A stretch of 64,000 nt of DNA, from positions 65,173-129,172 of the forward strand of contig NZ_WWGX01000078.1 of NCBI RefSeq assembly GCF_009862265.1. The letters are read 5' to 3'. The position numbers were made by a program, and so were the translations under genes. Numbering within the stretch: the stretch's first letter is position 1; every line of letters starts with the position of its first letter. Under the pieces are notes generated by a model that was not told the origin of the DNA, did not search any database, and saw only the letters and a list, made by a program, of their open reading frames with translations. The DNA comes from Streptomyces sp. SID8352 (GTDB taxonomy: Bacteria > Actinomycetota > Actinomycetes > Streptomycetales > Streptomycetaceae). Shown one piece after another: positions 41,453 through 54,294 of this stretch.

Positions 41453-43786
41453 ATGAACGCACTGGTGCGCCGCTCGCCCCGGTTCGCGCTGCTGGTGCGC
41501 GTCGTGGCCGTGCTGAGCCTGGCCGTCCTGGCCGCCGCGGCCGTCATCCGCTCCACCGTCCTCGATCCCGGCTTCTACGGGCAGGTGCTGGAGGACGAGG
41601 GGGCCTACGGCCGGTTCTACGACGAGGTCCTGGTCGATCCGCGCGGCACGCCCGTCACCAGCGAGCTGCTCGACCGGCTGCCCGTCCCGCAGTCCACCGT
41701 CACTTCCAACCTCAAGGTCGTGATCCCGCCCGAGACGCTGCGCGCGATGGGCGACCGCCAGATCGCGGAGGTGATCCACTACCTGCGCGGCGAGCGCGCC
41801 GCCCTGCGGATCACCGTCGACCTCGAACCCGTCGTGGCCAATGTGGAGCGCCTCAGCGAGGCCTACTTCGGGGACGCCGTCGCCGCCCTCCAGCAGCGGT
41901 CCGAGCCCGATTTCCAGGCGTTCGTGCAGCGCCTGTCCGAGATGACGGCGCGCCTGGTGGCCGGTGAGGCACCGCTGGAGGCGCTGCCCCGGCTGCCGCT
42001 GTCGCCCGGCCAGGCCGCCGCCGCCACCGAGGCGCTGATGCGGCTGGTGCCGCCGGGGTCCCGCGCCGAGGCCCGGGTCACCGTGGGCGCCGCGCTGGAC
42101 CGGGGCGACGTGACGGGGGCGCTGGCCGCGGTCGCGCCGCTCGCCCTGTCGGAGAAGGTCCGGGAGGCCGCGGGCGAGCTGCTCGATGACGCCCGCCGGG
42201 GCACCTGGGTGATCACCGTCGACGTGGACCCCGGGCAGGAGGTGCTGGCCCCGGTGAACCGCGCGCGGGCCGTCACCCGGCTCTTCCAGGACGTGGTGGA
42301 ACCGGTGGCGGCCGTGCTCTGCGCCGGGGCGCTGTTCCTGCTCTGGCGGTCCACCCCCGCTCCGGCGGCCCGCCGCCTGATGTCCCTGGGCTGGGTGCCG
42401 GCCGCCGCCGCGGCCCTGACCGCGGCCGGGGTGTTCCTGCTCCGCCTGGTGCTGGGCGACGCGCTCCTGGTGCCGCCGCCCTCCTGGCCGCCGTCCGCGG
42501 CCCGGCTGCTGGCCGACGTCCAGGCCACCGCGCTGGACCGGCTGCTGTCCACCGCCACCGTCGTCGCCGTGATCCTGCTCGCCGCCGGGGCCCTGCTGAT
42601 CGCCGTCTCCTGGGTCTGGCAGACCAGGCCCTCGGTGCCGCGCCTCACCGACCCCCGCCAGGGCCCGCTGCTCACCCTCACCGTGACGGCCTGCGCCCTG
42701 CTCGGAACGATGCTGGCGCCGGTGGCGATGACCGGTTCCTCCCCGCGCATCTGCCAGGGCAGCACCGAGCTGTGCGACGCCCGCTACGACGAGATCGCGC
42801 AGCTCGCGGCGCACAACGCCATGGCCACCACCGCCGACCGGTTCATCGGGCCGCTCCAGGACCCGGACATCGTCGGCCAGCTCAACGCCGGGGTGCGGGC
42901 CCTGCTGCTGGACACCCACCGCTGGGAGCGGCCCGAGGAGGTCGCGGAGCGGCTGAACGCCTCCGAGTTCACCCCCGAGCTGCGGCGGCAGCTCATCCAG
43001 GTGCTCCAGCGGGTCAACCCGCCGCACCCGGGGCTGTGGCTGTGCCACGCCGTCTGCGGCGCCGGCGCCCTGGAACTGACGCCCTCGCTGCGGCAGATCG
43101 GGGACTGGCTGCGGGACAACCCGACCGAGATCGTCACCCTGATCCTCCAGGACGGCACGGACGCCGAGGCCACCCAGCGGGCCTTCGAGGAGGCGGGGCT
43201 GTCGGACCTGATCCACACCCCGGACCCCGATCCGGACCGCCCCTGGCCCCGGCTCAAGGACATGATCGACAGCGGCCGGCGGCTGGTCGTCTTCACCGAG
43301 AAGGCCGACGGCCCGGCGCCCTGGTACCGCAACTTCTACCGGTACGGCATGGAGACGCCGTTCGCCTTCCGCAGCCCCGACGAGATGACCTGCCTGCCCC
43401 ACCGGGGCGGCACCGGCCGGCGGCTGTTCCTGCTCAACCACTTCGTCACGGCGGGCGGCGGACGGCGGCTGGACGCGGGCACGGTCAACTCCCGCCAGCG
43501 CGTCCTGGAACGGGTCCGCGGCTGCGAACAGCAGCGCGGCGCGCCGGTGAACTTCGTCGCCGTGGACTACGCGACGGTCGGCGACGCGCTCGGCGCCGTC
43601 CACGACATCAACGCCGAGCGGCTGCTGGGCCGGGAGGCGGCGGGGCGGCACCCGGCGCCCATCGCCCAGGACGGCCGGGCCGCGCCGCCGGGACCCGGGA
43701 CGGAACGCCCCCTCCCCGGCCGTTCCGTGCCGCCGTCGCCGCCGGGGTCCCCGGCCTCCGTGCGGGACCGGGGCGACCGGACGTAG
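41453..43786 (+). CDS. Membrane protein with PI-PLC-like phosphodiesterase domain
   Basis: A 777-residue protein. An N-terminal helix (about 10-31) is followed by an external helical domain of about 245 residues, then four hydrophobic helices (about 280-300, 310-335, 370-393 and 405-427), and a PI-PLC X-like domain (about 440-745). Candidate catalytic histidines are in AAHNAMATT near 453 and in LLLDTHRWERP near 490. The tail is Pro/Gly-rich and disordered. A calcium-independent phosphodiesterase acting on phosphoinositides or other lipids outside the membrane is plausible, but the substrate is unknown. GGGAGGG precedes ATG 41453. Confidence 0.82.
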   Translation: MNALVRRSPRFALLVRVVAVLSLAVLAAAAVIRSTVLDPGFYGQVLEDEGAYGRFYDEVLVDPRGTPVTSELLDRLPVPQSTVTSNLKVVIPPETLRAMGDRQIAEVIHYLRGERAALRITVDLEPVVANVERLSEAYFGDAVAALQQRSEPDFQAFVQRLSEMTARLVAGEAPLEALPRLPLSPGQAAAATEALMRLVPPGSRAEARVTVGAALDRGDVTGALAAVAPLALSEKVREAAGELLDDARRGTWVITVDVDPGQEVLAPVNRARAVTRLFQDVVEPVAAVLCAGALFLLWRSTPAPAARRLMSLGWVPAAAAALTAAGVFLLRLVLGDALLVPPPSWPPSAARLLADVQATALDRLLSTATVVAVILLAAGALLIAVSWVWQTRPSVPRLTDPRQGPLLTLTVTACALLGTMLAPVAMTGSSPRICQGSTELCDARYDEIAQLAAHNAMATTADRFIGPLQDPDIVGQLNAGVRALLLDTHRWERPEEVAERLNASEFTPELRRQLIQVLQRVNPPHPGLWLCHAVCGAGALELTPSLRQIGDWLRDNPTEIVTLILQDGTDAEATQRAFEEAGLSDLIHTPDPDPDRPWPRLKDMIDSGRRLVVFTEKADGPAPWYRNFYRYGMETPFAFRSPDEMTCLPHRGGTGRRLFLLNHFVTAGGGRRLDAGTVNSRQRVLERVRGCEQQRGAPVNFVAVDYATVGDALGAVHDINAERLLGREAAGRHPAPIAQDGRAAPPGPGTERPLPGRSVPPSPPGSPASVRDRGDRT

Positions 43787-43842
43787 GTTGGACGGGACCC
43801 GTGCACGAGGCACCCGTGCCGCCCGCTGAGAGACGGACCACC

Positions 43843-44658
43843 ATGAGCGACCACGCATCGACGCCCGGACCCGAAGCACTCAAGAACATCGACACCTCGG
43901 TGCCGCACTCGGCCCGGATCTGGAACTACTGGCTGGGCGGCAAGGACAACTACCCCGTCGACGAACAGGCCGGCGACGCCTACACCCGCGTCTTCCCCGG
44001 CATCGTCACCATCGCCCGCAGCAGCCGCGCCTTCCTGCACCGCAATCTGGCGTATCTGGTCGGCGAGGCGGGCATCCGCCAGTTCCTCGACATCGGGACC
44101 GGGCTGCCCACCGCCGACAACACCCACGAGGTGGCCCAGCGCCTCGCCCCCGAGGCGCGCATCGTCTACGTCGACAACGACCCCATGGTCCTCGCGCACG
44201 CCCGCGCGCTGCTGTACTCCACGCCGCAGGGCGCGACCGCCTACATCGACGCCGACGTGCTGGACCCGGACCGGGTGCTGGCGGGCGCCGCGCGGACACT
44301 CGACTTCTCGCGGCCCATCGGCCTCATCCTCAGCAACATCCTGGGCCACGTCCCGGACTACGAGCAGGCGCGGTCGGTCGTGGCCCGGCTGGTGGCGGGC
44401 CTGCCGCCGGGCAGCCATGTGTCCATCAACGACGGCTCGCGCGGCATCGACCCGGACTTCGAGCAGGCCCAGGACGCCTACAACGAGAGCGGCGCGGCCC
44501 CCTACGTGCTGCGCACCGTCGAGGAGATCACGGGGTTCTTCGACGGTCTGGAGCTGGTGGAGCCCGGGGTCGTCCCGGTCACCCTCTGGCGCCCCTTCAC
44601 CACCACGCCCGCCCCGGAGCCGATCGGCGAGCACGGGGGCCTGGCCCGAAAGCCCTGA
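43843..44658 (+). CDS. DUF574-type S-adenosyl methyltransferase
   Basis: A 271-residue protein of the actinobacterial DUF574/Methyltransf_19 family. Hallmarks are PHSARIWNYWLGGKDNYPVD (23-42), the SAM-binding DIGTGLPTADNTHEVAQ and VYVDNDPMVLAHARALL. Streptomyces genomes carry dozens, often near regulators; targets are unknown. It lies 56 bp after the PLC-like gene on the same strand and may be co-transcribed with it. Confidence 0.93.
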   Translation: MSDHASTPGPEALKNIDTSVPHSARIWNYWLGGKDNYPVDEQAGDAYTRVFPGIVTIARSSRAFLHRNLAYLVGEAGIRQFLDIGTGLPTADNTHEVAQRLAPEARIVYVDNDPMVLAHARALLYSTPQGATAYIDADVLDPDRVLAGAARTLDFSRPIGLILSNILGHVPDYEQARSVVARLVAGLPPGSHVSINDGSRGIDPDFEQAQDAYNESGAAPYVLRTVEEITGFFDGLELVEPGVVPVTLWRPFTTTPAPEPIGEHGGLARKP

Positions 44659-44918
44659 CAGCCCTCCGGGGGGCCGGCGGGACCCGGGGCGAGGTCCGCG
44701 GCGGATGAGGGCCGAAGGGCCCCCACCGGTGCCCGAGTGGCCCCTGGCGCCGCGCCCGCGCGGGGAGGACGCTGCCAGCAGGTGGGCACCGGGGGGAGCG
44801 GGGCCCCGCGTGCGGGGGCGGGCGGGGCCCGGGGATCCGGCGGAGCGGCCGTGGCGGGTCCCGGTGCGCCGGCCACCGGCACCCCGCCGCCGGGCGCAAC
44901 CGACACCCTGGAGGAATC

Positions 44919-45647
44919 GTGTACGGCAGTCCACGCCCCGTGAGCGATGTGATGACGCGGGCGGCCGTGGCCGTCGGCCGTGACACCCCGTTCAAGGACA
45001 TCGTCGTCCTCATGCACCAGTGGAGGGTCAGCGCCCTTCCCGTGGTGGAGGGCGAGGGGGTGGTGATCGGCGTCGTCTCCGAGGCCGACCTGCTGCCCAA
45101 GGAGGAGTTCCGGGACGGCGACCCGGACCGGTTCACCCAGTTGCGCCGCCTGGCCGACCTGGCCAAGGCCGGGGCGCGGACGGCGGCCGAGCTGATGACC
45201 TCCCCCGCCGTCACCGTCGGCCCCGGCGCCACCCTCGCCCACGCGGCCCGGCTCATGGCGGGGCACGGGGTCAAGCGGCTGCCGGTGGTGGACGAGGCGG
45301 GCCTGCTCCGGGGCATCGTCAGCCGGGCCGACCTGCTCAAGGGCTTCCTGCGGGACGACGGCGAACTCGTCGAGGAGATCCGCCGGGACGTCGTCGCGCC
45401 GCTCTTCCCGGGGCCCGCCGAGCCCGTCCGGGTTGAGGTCTCCGACGGGGCCGTCACCCTGGCCGGGCGGGTGAGGGACACCTCGCTGGTGCCGGTCGCG
45501 GCCCGCCTGGCACGGGCCGTGGAGGGCGTCGTCGACGTGGACTGGCGGACCGGGGACGAGGAGGACCGGGCGGCGGGCGGGGCCGCCCCGACTGGCGGCG
45601 CGGCGCGGGTCCCGGCAGCGTGGACGGGAGCGGACCGCGACGTGTGA
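44919..45647 (+). CDS. CBS-domain pair plus BON domain protein
   Basis: A 242-residue protein: two CBS motifs (about 8-60 and 88-147; VSDVMTRAAVAVG and AAELMTSPAVTVG) that bind adenine nucleotides, and a BON domain (about 158-220; VRVEVSDGAVTLAGRV). Such proteins sit with universal stress proteins in Streptomyces dormancy/redox clusters. GTG at 44919 follows GGAGGAATC. It abuts the USP gene: a GTG overlaps its stop codon and an ATG lies 12 bp beyond. Confidence 0.88.
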   Translation: MYGSPRPVSDVMTRAAVAVGRDTPFKDIVVLMHQWRVSALPVVEGEGVVIGVVSEADLLPKEEFRDGDPDRFTQLRRLADLAKAGARTAAELMTSPAVTVGPGATLAHAARLMAGHGVKRLPVVDEAGLLRGIVSRADLLKGFLRDDGELVEEIRRDVVAPLFPGPAEPVRVEVSDGAVTLAGRVRDTSLVPVAARLARAVEGVVDVDWRTGDEEDRAAGGAAPTGGAARVPAAWTGADRDV

Positions 45648-45658
45648 GCGAGGTGGCC

Positions 45659-46117
45659 ATGCGACCCTCCGAGCCGGTACCACCGAGGGTGGTCGTGGGT
45701 GTGGACGGTTCCCCGTCCTCGTACACGGCGCTGCGCTGGGCGGACCGCTACGCGCGGACCGTCGGCGGCGTCGTGGAGGCGGTGCACGTCTGGGACACCC
45801 CGGCCACGGGCGGGTGGGGCGGTGCCCCCGCCATGGAGCCCGGCTTCGACCTGGAGCAGGCCCGGGAGCGCTTCGCGCAGTCGCTGAGCGCCGTCTTCCC
45901 CGACGGCCGTCCGGTCGGGATGCGCGAGCTGCTCGTGGAGGGCGACCCCTCGGAGGCCCTGATCCGCGCCTCGCAGGGCGCGGAGATCCTCGTCGTGGGC
46001 CGCCGGGGGCGCGGGGCGTTCGCGCGCGCGGTGCTGGGCTCGGTCAGCCAGCGCTGCGCCCAGCACGCGGCGTGCCCGGTGGTCGTGGTGCGCGGGGAGC
46101 CGGACACGAAGCGCTGA
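45659..46117 (+). CDS. Universal stress protein, single domain
   Basis: A 152-residue UspA-fold protein. The ATP-binding elements GVDGSPSS near residue 12 and GRRGRGAFARAVLGSVSQ near 115-132 fit the G-2X-G-9X-G-S pattern, so it is probably nucleotide-binding. ATG at 45659 with GAGG five bases upstream is preferred; GTG 45644, overlapping the previous stop, is an alternative. Probably co-transcribed with the CBS-BON gene. Confidence 0.9.
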   Translation: MRPSEPVPPRVVVGVDGSPSSYTALRWADRYARTVGGVVEAVHVWDTPATGGWGGAPAMEPGFDLEQARERFAQSLSAVFPDGRPVGMRELLVEGDPSEALIRASQGAEILVVGRRGRGAFARAVLGSVSQRCAQHAACPVVVVRGEPDTKR

Positions 46118-46259
46118 TCCCGGCCTCGGGAGCGGACCGGACGTCTCCCTCCGCCGCGGCCGTGCGGACCGCGCGTCTCTCGGTGGGGCACCTCCTGCCC
46201 CGGTACGGGCCGCCGCCGGTCCCCCCGGGAGAGCCCGACGGCGCGAACACACCGGCCGG

Positions 46260-46307
46260 CCTCCGGACCTCCGGGCCTCCGGACCTCCGGGCCTCCGGGC
46301 CTCCGGA
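46260..46307. repeat. 8-bp tandem repeat, six copies
   Basis: Six copies of cctccgga/cctccggg lie head to tail in the 336-bp gap (46118-46453) between convergent universal-stress and alcohol-dehydrogenase genes. The rest of that gap shows no gene or clear terminator. Confidence 0.9.
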
Positions 46308-46453
46308 CCGACCGTACGGGTGGGGCACGGGGCGCGCCGCCGGTTCCCGGGAGCGTCCGCGCGGCCCGCGCCCCGGGCGCTCCCGCCCGGCCGTGTGCCC
46401 CGGCCTCCCGATGCCTCCGGTCCCGTCGGCGGCACCAGCGGACGGGGCGGCGC

Positions 46454-47515
46454 TCAGGTGGCGACGATCTCGCGCCGGGGCTCCCCGAGCACCACCTTCA
46501 GCGCCCCCGTGCGCGCGGCGTTGGCGAACACGTCGTACGCCTCCTCCATGCGGTCGAGGGGGAAGGTGTGGGTGACCATCGGGCCGGTGGGCAGCCGGTC
46601 CGCGGCGGCCATGCGCAGCAGGGTGGGAGTGGTGCGGGTGTCGACCAGGCCGGTGGTGACCGTCAGGTTCCTGATCCAAAGGTCCTCCAGGTGCAGGGTG
46701 GCGGGCCCGCCGTGCACACCCATGTTGGCGACGTGCCCGCCGGGGCGCACCACGCGGGTGCACAGCTCGAAGGTCTCCGGCAGGCCGACCGCCTCGACGG
46801 CCGTGTCGGCGCCGAGCCCGCCGGTCAGGTCCGCGACGAGCTGGCCGGGGTCCTCGCGGGCGTCGGCCACCGCGTCGGCGCCGAAGTCCCTGGCGGCCTC
46901 CAGCCGGGCCTCGGCCACGTCGACGGCGATGACGCGTTCGGGCGAGAGGAGCCGGGCGGTGGCGATGGCGGCCAGCCCCACCGGCCCGGCGCCGACCACG
47001 ACGACCGTGTCGCCGGGGCCCACCCGGCCGTTCAGCACGCCGACCTCGTAGGCGGTGGGGAAGATGTCGGCCAGCAGCACCGCGTCCCGGTCGGTGACGG
47101 TGCTGGGCAGGGGGTGGAGGGAGAGGTCGGCGAAGGGCACCCGGACGTATTCGGCCTGGGTGCCGTCGACGGTGTGGCCGAGGACCCAGCCCCCGCCGCC
47201 GAGGCACTGCCCGTAGGCGCCCTCACGGCAGTATCGGCAGCGCCCGCAGGGGCTGACGCAGGAGACCAGGACCCGGTCGCCGGGGCGCACGGTGCGCACG
47301 CCCCGGCCCACTTCGACGATCTCGCCGACCGCCTCGTGGCCGAGGACCCGGCCGGGCCGGACCGCGGGCACGTCGCCCTTGCGGATGTGCAGGTCGGTTC
47401 CGCAGATGGTGACGGTGTCGACGCGGACGATCGCGTCGCCGGGCCCGTCGAGGCCCGGGTCGGGGACCTCCTCCCAGGCGGACCGTCCGGGTGCGTGGAA
47501 GACATACGCCTTCAT
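46454..47515 (-). CDS. Zinc-dependent alcohol dehydrogenase (MDR)
   Basis: A 353-residue medium-chain dehydrogenase. Catalytic zinc ligands lie in TICGTDLH (Cys38) and GHEAVGE; the structural zinc loop is CGRCRYCREGAYGQC; NAD(P) binding is VVVGAGPVGLAAIATARLL. The nearest relatives are threonine-dehydrogenase-like and butanediol-dehydrogenase-like alcohol dehydrogenases. ATG at 47515 starts MKAYVFHAPGR. It lies in the universal-stress cluster, suggesting a role in hypoxic or redox-balancing fermentation. Confidence 0.9.
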   Translation of the reverse strand: MKAYVFHAPGRSAWEEVPDPGLDGPGDAIVRVDTVTICGTDLHIRKGDVPAVRPGRVLGHEAVGEIVEVGRGVRTVRPGDRVLVSCVSPCGRCRYCREGAYGQCLGGGGWVLGHTVDGTQAEYVRVPFADLSLHPLPSTVTDRDAVLLADIFPTAYEVGVLNGRVGPGDTVVVVGAGPVGLAAIATARLLSPERVIAVDVAEARLEAARDFGADAVADAREDPGQLVADLTGGLGADTAVEAVGLPETFELCTRVVRPGGHVANMGVHGGPATLHLEDLWIRNLTVTTGLVDTRTTPTLLRMAAADRLPTGPMVTHTFPLDRMEEAYDVFANAARTGALKVVLGEPRREIVAT

Positions 47516-47658
47516 GCTGGACCCTCTCGCTGTGGGCCGGCGGCCTCCGGGTCCGCGGACGGCGGGGTGCGCGGGCGCGGGTCCGGCGGGGGCCGGCGGG
47601 GATCACCTCACCCGTCCAGCTTGTCGCACCCGGCGGGATTCGGCTCGGGAGGGACCCG

Positions 47659-47710
47659 CGCGCCCGCCCCGGGCCGGTCCGGGGGAGCGGACCGGCCCGG
47701 GGCGGGCGCG
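47659..47710 (-). terminator. 23-bp perfect stem terminator
   Basis: Arms 47659-47681 and 47688-47710 are perfectly complementary with a 6-nt loop. It is the longest uninterrupted stem I found in the window. It lies 70 bp past the 28-codon alcohol-dehydrogenase-like fragment and about 145 bp before the next alcohol dehydrogenase start, so it most likely ends the USP transcript. Confidence 0.8.
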
Positions 47711-47779
47711 GGACGACCCCGGCCCGCGACGGGCGCGGGCGGAGCGGGGAGGGGAAGGGCGGGGGGGGTCGCCCGGGGC

Positions 47780-47866
47780 TCAGCCGGGCCCGGTGAGGCC
47801 GAAGACGTCGGGGAGCTCCTCGATGACGAGGGGCTCGCCGAACTTCCGGACGACCGCTGCCTTCAT
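47780..47866 (-). pseudogene. 28-codon fragment matching the N terminus of an AdhP-type dehydrogenase
   Basis: ATG at 47866 with GAGAGGAG upstream opens MKAAVVRKFGEPLVIEELP, which is the standard start of AdhP-type zinc alcohol dehydrogenases, then continues DVFGLTGPG and stops. Nothing of the remaining 300 or so residues is visible in any frame downstream; a 23-bp terminator stem follows instead. It lies 35 bp after the universal stress gene on the same strand. It is either a deletion remnant or a small peptide that has kept its own start signals. Confidence 0.7.
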
Positions 47867-47901
47867 GGCGTGTCGCTCCTCTCGCCGGGCCGGGCCGCGG
47901 G

Positions 47902-48807
47902 TCACTCGTGCGCCACCACGGCGACGGGGACGGTGGAGTGGTGCATCACCGCGTGGGCGACGGAACCGATGTGGATGCCGAACGGACGCCTGCGGCGGCG
48001 CCGTCCGACCACCACCAGGGAGGCGTCGCGGGCGGCCTCGATGAGCTGTCTGGCGGGGCTGCCGAGACGGGACACCTCGGTGACCGGGACATCGGGGTAC
48101 TTCTGCCTCCAGGGGTGGAGCAGACCGGTGAGTTCGGCGGCCTGCTGGCGGGCGGCCTCGTCGCTCGCGTCCACCCCGGCGGCCAGGCTGTAGGCGTAGT
48201 AGGGCGAGAGGTTCCAGCCGTGGACGACGTAGAGGCCGGTGCCCCGGCGCCGAGCCTCGTCCAGGGCGAAGGCGAGCGGTGCCTCGGCTGGGCGGGCGAG
48301 GTCGACGCCGACGACCACGGGGCGAAAGGCGGTGGTGGCGGAGGGGATGCCGGTGGCGTCCATGACGTGCTCGTCGGCGGCCTGGGTCCCGGTGCGCACC
48401 AGCACCACCGGCGCCTCGGCGCGGGCGACCACCGCCTGTCCGACGGAGCCGACGAGGAAGCCGCCGAGCCCGCTGAGCGCCCGGGAGCCGAGGACCAGCA
48501 GATCGGCCTCGGCGGCGGCCTCCACCAGGACGTCGACAGGGGCGCCGGGGCGCTGCTCGGTGCGCACCTCGACGGCGGGGTGGCGCAGTCGCAGGCCCTC
48601 GGCGGACTCGCGGGGGATGCGCTCGCTCCAGTGCTGGAGGGTCTCGGCACCGAGCAGCGGGGCCTGCGCCATGGGATCCGGCACCGGGTGCGGTACGTGG
48701 AGCAGCGTGACCGGCAGATCGCGCAGGACCGCCTCGCGCGCCGCCCACTCGGCGGCGGCCCGGCTCTCGGGCGATCCGTCGAGTCCTACGGTGATCGTGC
48801 GGGGCAT
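47902..48807 (-). CDS. Tandem universal stress protein
   Basis: A 301-residue protein with two UspA domains (about 1-142 and 160-301). Domain 1 has GLDGSPES and GSRALSGLGGFLVGSVGQ; domain 2 has GVDLARPAEAP and GRRRRRRPFGIHIGSVAHAV. Tandem USPs of this type are induced in hypoxia or stationary phase in actinobacteria. ATG at 48807 has GGAGG upstream. It heads a short transcript with the AdhP-like fragment. Confidence 0.92.
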   Translation of the reverse strand: MPRTITVGLDGSPESRAAAEWAAREAVLRDLPVTLLHVPHPVPDPMAQAPLLGAETLQHWSERIPRESAEGLRLRHPAVEVRTEQRPGAPVDVLVEAAAEADLLVLGSRALSGLGGFLVGSVGQAVVARAEAPVVLVRTGTQAADEHVMDATGIPSATTAFRPVVVGVDLARPAEAPLAFALDEARRRGTGLYVVHGWNLSPYYAYSLAAGVDASDEAARQQAAELTGLLHPWRQKYPDVPVTEVSRLGSPARQLIEAARDASLVVVGRRRRRRPFGIHIGSVAHAVMHHSTVPVAVVAHE

Positions 48808-48994
48808 GGTGCCCACCTCCTGTGTCCGGTTGTGCCGCACTGCCAGCCTCTCGCGCGGCGGGGGCCCCGGGCAGGGGCCGCTGGTCCCGGTCCGGGGCCG
48901 ACCGGCCCTCCTCCGGGGGCCTCCCGGTACCGTCCGCCGCCGGGACCCCGCCCGGGAAGCGGCGGACGACTCCCCCGGCGGCCCGCGCCACCGG

Positions 48995-52930
<3,936 letters not shown>

Positions 52931-53161
52931 CCCCACGTCCTCCCTTCCGCTGTCCCCCGGCCGCCCCCGCCTGGGGACATCGTCCCAATGGCACCCGGCT
53001 TCCGCATGTCGCGGCGGTGCGCCGGGGCGGGGCGGACACCGGGGCCGCGGGCGGGCCCGACCGCCCTACGGCTCCGCCACCGGGCAGAGCGCCGACGGCG
53101 GAGCGAAGGGTAGGGCAGGGCAGAGGCCGTGGGAGCGGGGAGGAGCGGCGGCGAGGCCCCG

Positions 53162-54253
53162 TCAGCCGGTCCGCGCTCCGTTCCGGGGGGCGGTGTCGGT
53201 GCCGGGGGCGAGCCCGAGTTCGCGGGGGCCGAGGGGCCGGAAGAACCGCTCCACGTCCGCCTCGGCGACCTCCTCCAGGGTGGAGGGCGACCAGCGCGGT
53301 GTCCGGTCCTTGTCGATGACCTGGGCCCGGATGCCCTCGATCAGGTCGGGCATGGCCAGGGCGGCCAGGGAGACGCGGTACTCCTGGTCGAGGACCGGTT
53401 CCAGCGAGCCGAGCCGCCGGGCGCGGCGCAGCGCGGCCAGGGTCACCTTGAGCGCGGTGGGCGACCTGGTGAGCAGGGTCTCGGCGGCCGCCCCGGCCTC
53501 GGGGTCGCCGTGGGCGCGGAGGCGCCGGACGATCTCCTCGACCGTGTCGGCGGCGTAGCAGGCGTCGATCCAGGGGCGCCGCCGGGCCAGAACGCCGGGC
53601 AGCGGGGCCTGGGTGTGGCGGGCCAGCGCCGCCGGCACGGGGGCTCCGGCCAGGTCGTCGAGGAGCGGCCCGAGAGAGGCGGAGGGCACGTGGTGGTCGG
53701 CCAGTCCGCAGAGCAGGGCGTCCGCGGCACCGACCGCCGCGCCGGTGAGGGCGAGGTGGGTGCCCAGTTCGCCGGGGGCGAGGGCGAGGAGGTGGGTGCC
53801 GCCGACGTCGGGGACGAAGCCGATGCCGGTCTCGGGCATGGCGACACGGGAGCGTTCGGTGACGATCCGCACGCCGCCGTGGGCGGAGACGCCGACGCCG
53901 CCGCCCATCACGATGCCGTCCATGACGGCGACATACGGCTTGGGATAGCGGGCGATGCGGGCGTTGAGCCGGTACTCGTCGCGCCAGAAGGCCGCGGTCG
54001 CGCTGCCGTCGCCGTCCCGGGCGTCGCCGTGGATGGCGCGGATGTCACCGCCCGCGCACAGGCCCCGCTCCCCCGCCCCGGTGAGGACCACCACCTCCAC
54101 CGCAGGATCGCTCTCCCACACGGTGAGGACGGCGTCGAGACGGCGGACCATGGCGTGGGTGAGGGCGTTGATCGCCCCGGGCCGGTTGAGGACGACCCGG
54201 CCGGTCCGCCCCTCGGTGTGCGCCAGGACCTGGTCGCTCCCGCCGCCGTTCAT
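53162..54253 (-). CDS. Enoyl-CoA hydratase/isomerase family, 3-hydroxyisobutyryl-CoA hydrolase-like
   Basis: A 363-residue crotonase-fold enzyme. Oxyanion-hole segments GERGLCAGGDIRAI (residues 60-73) and GIVMGGGVGVS, the catalytic-Glu region MPETGIGFVPDVGGTH, and the C-terminal RTPRWSPSTLEEV match 3-hydroxyisobutyryl-CoA hydrolase, a valine catabolic enzyme; the RTPxW ending separates it from ordinary enoyl-CoA hydratases (about 260 aa). ATG at 54253 overlaps the stop of a possible 14-codon frame. No other valine-pathway gene is adjacent. Confidence 0.87.
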   Translation of the reverse strand: MNGGGSDQVLAHTEGRTGRVVLNRPGAINALTHAMVRRLDAVLTVWESDPAVEVVVLTGAGERGLCAGGDIRAIHGDARDGDGSATAAFWRDEYRLNARIARYPKPYVAVMDGIVMGGGVGVSAHGGVRIVTERSRVAMPETGIGFVPDVGGTHLLALAPGELGTHLALTGAAVGAADALLCGLADHHVPSASLGPLLDDLAGAPVPAALARHTQAPLPGVLARRRPWIDACYAADTVEEIVRRLRAHGDPEAGAAAETLLTRSPTALKVTLAALRRARRLGSLEPVLDQEYRVSLAALAMPDLIEGIRAQVIDKDRTPRWSPSTLEEVAEADVERFFRPLGPRELGLAPGTDTAPRNGARTG

Positions 54254-54294
54254 CCGTGGGCCTCCGTCCGGCCGCCGTCCGTGGTGACGCGCAT
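54250..54294 (-). CDS. Possible 14-codon ORF coupled to the crotonase gene
   Basis: ATG at 54294 opens MRVTTDGGRTEAHG and its TGA overlaps the downstream ATG (ATGA). GGAG lies nine bases before it. The arrangement suits translational coupling, but the frame is short and could be chance. Confidence 0.3.
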   Translation of the reverse strand: MRVTTDGGRTEAHG

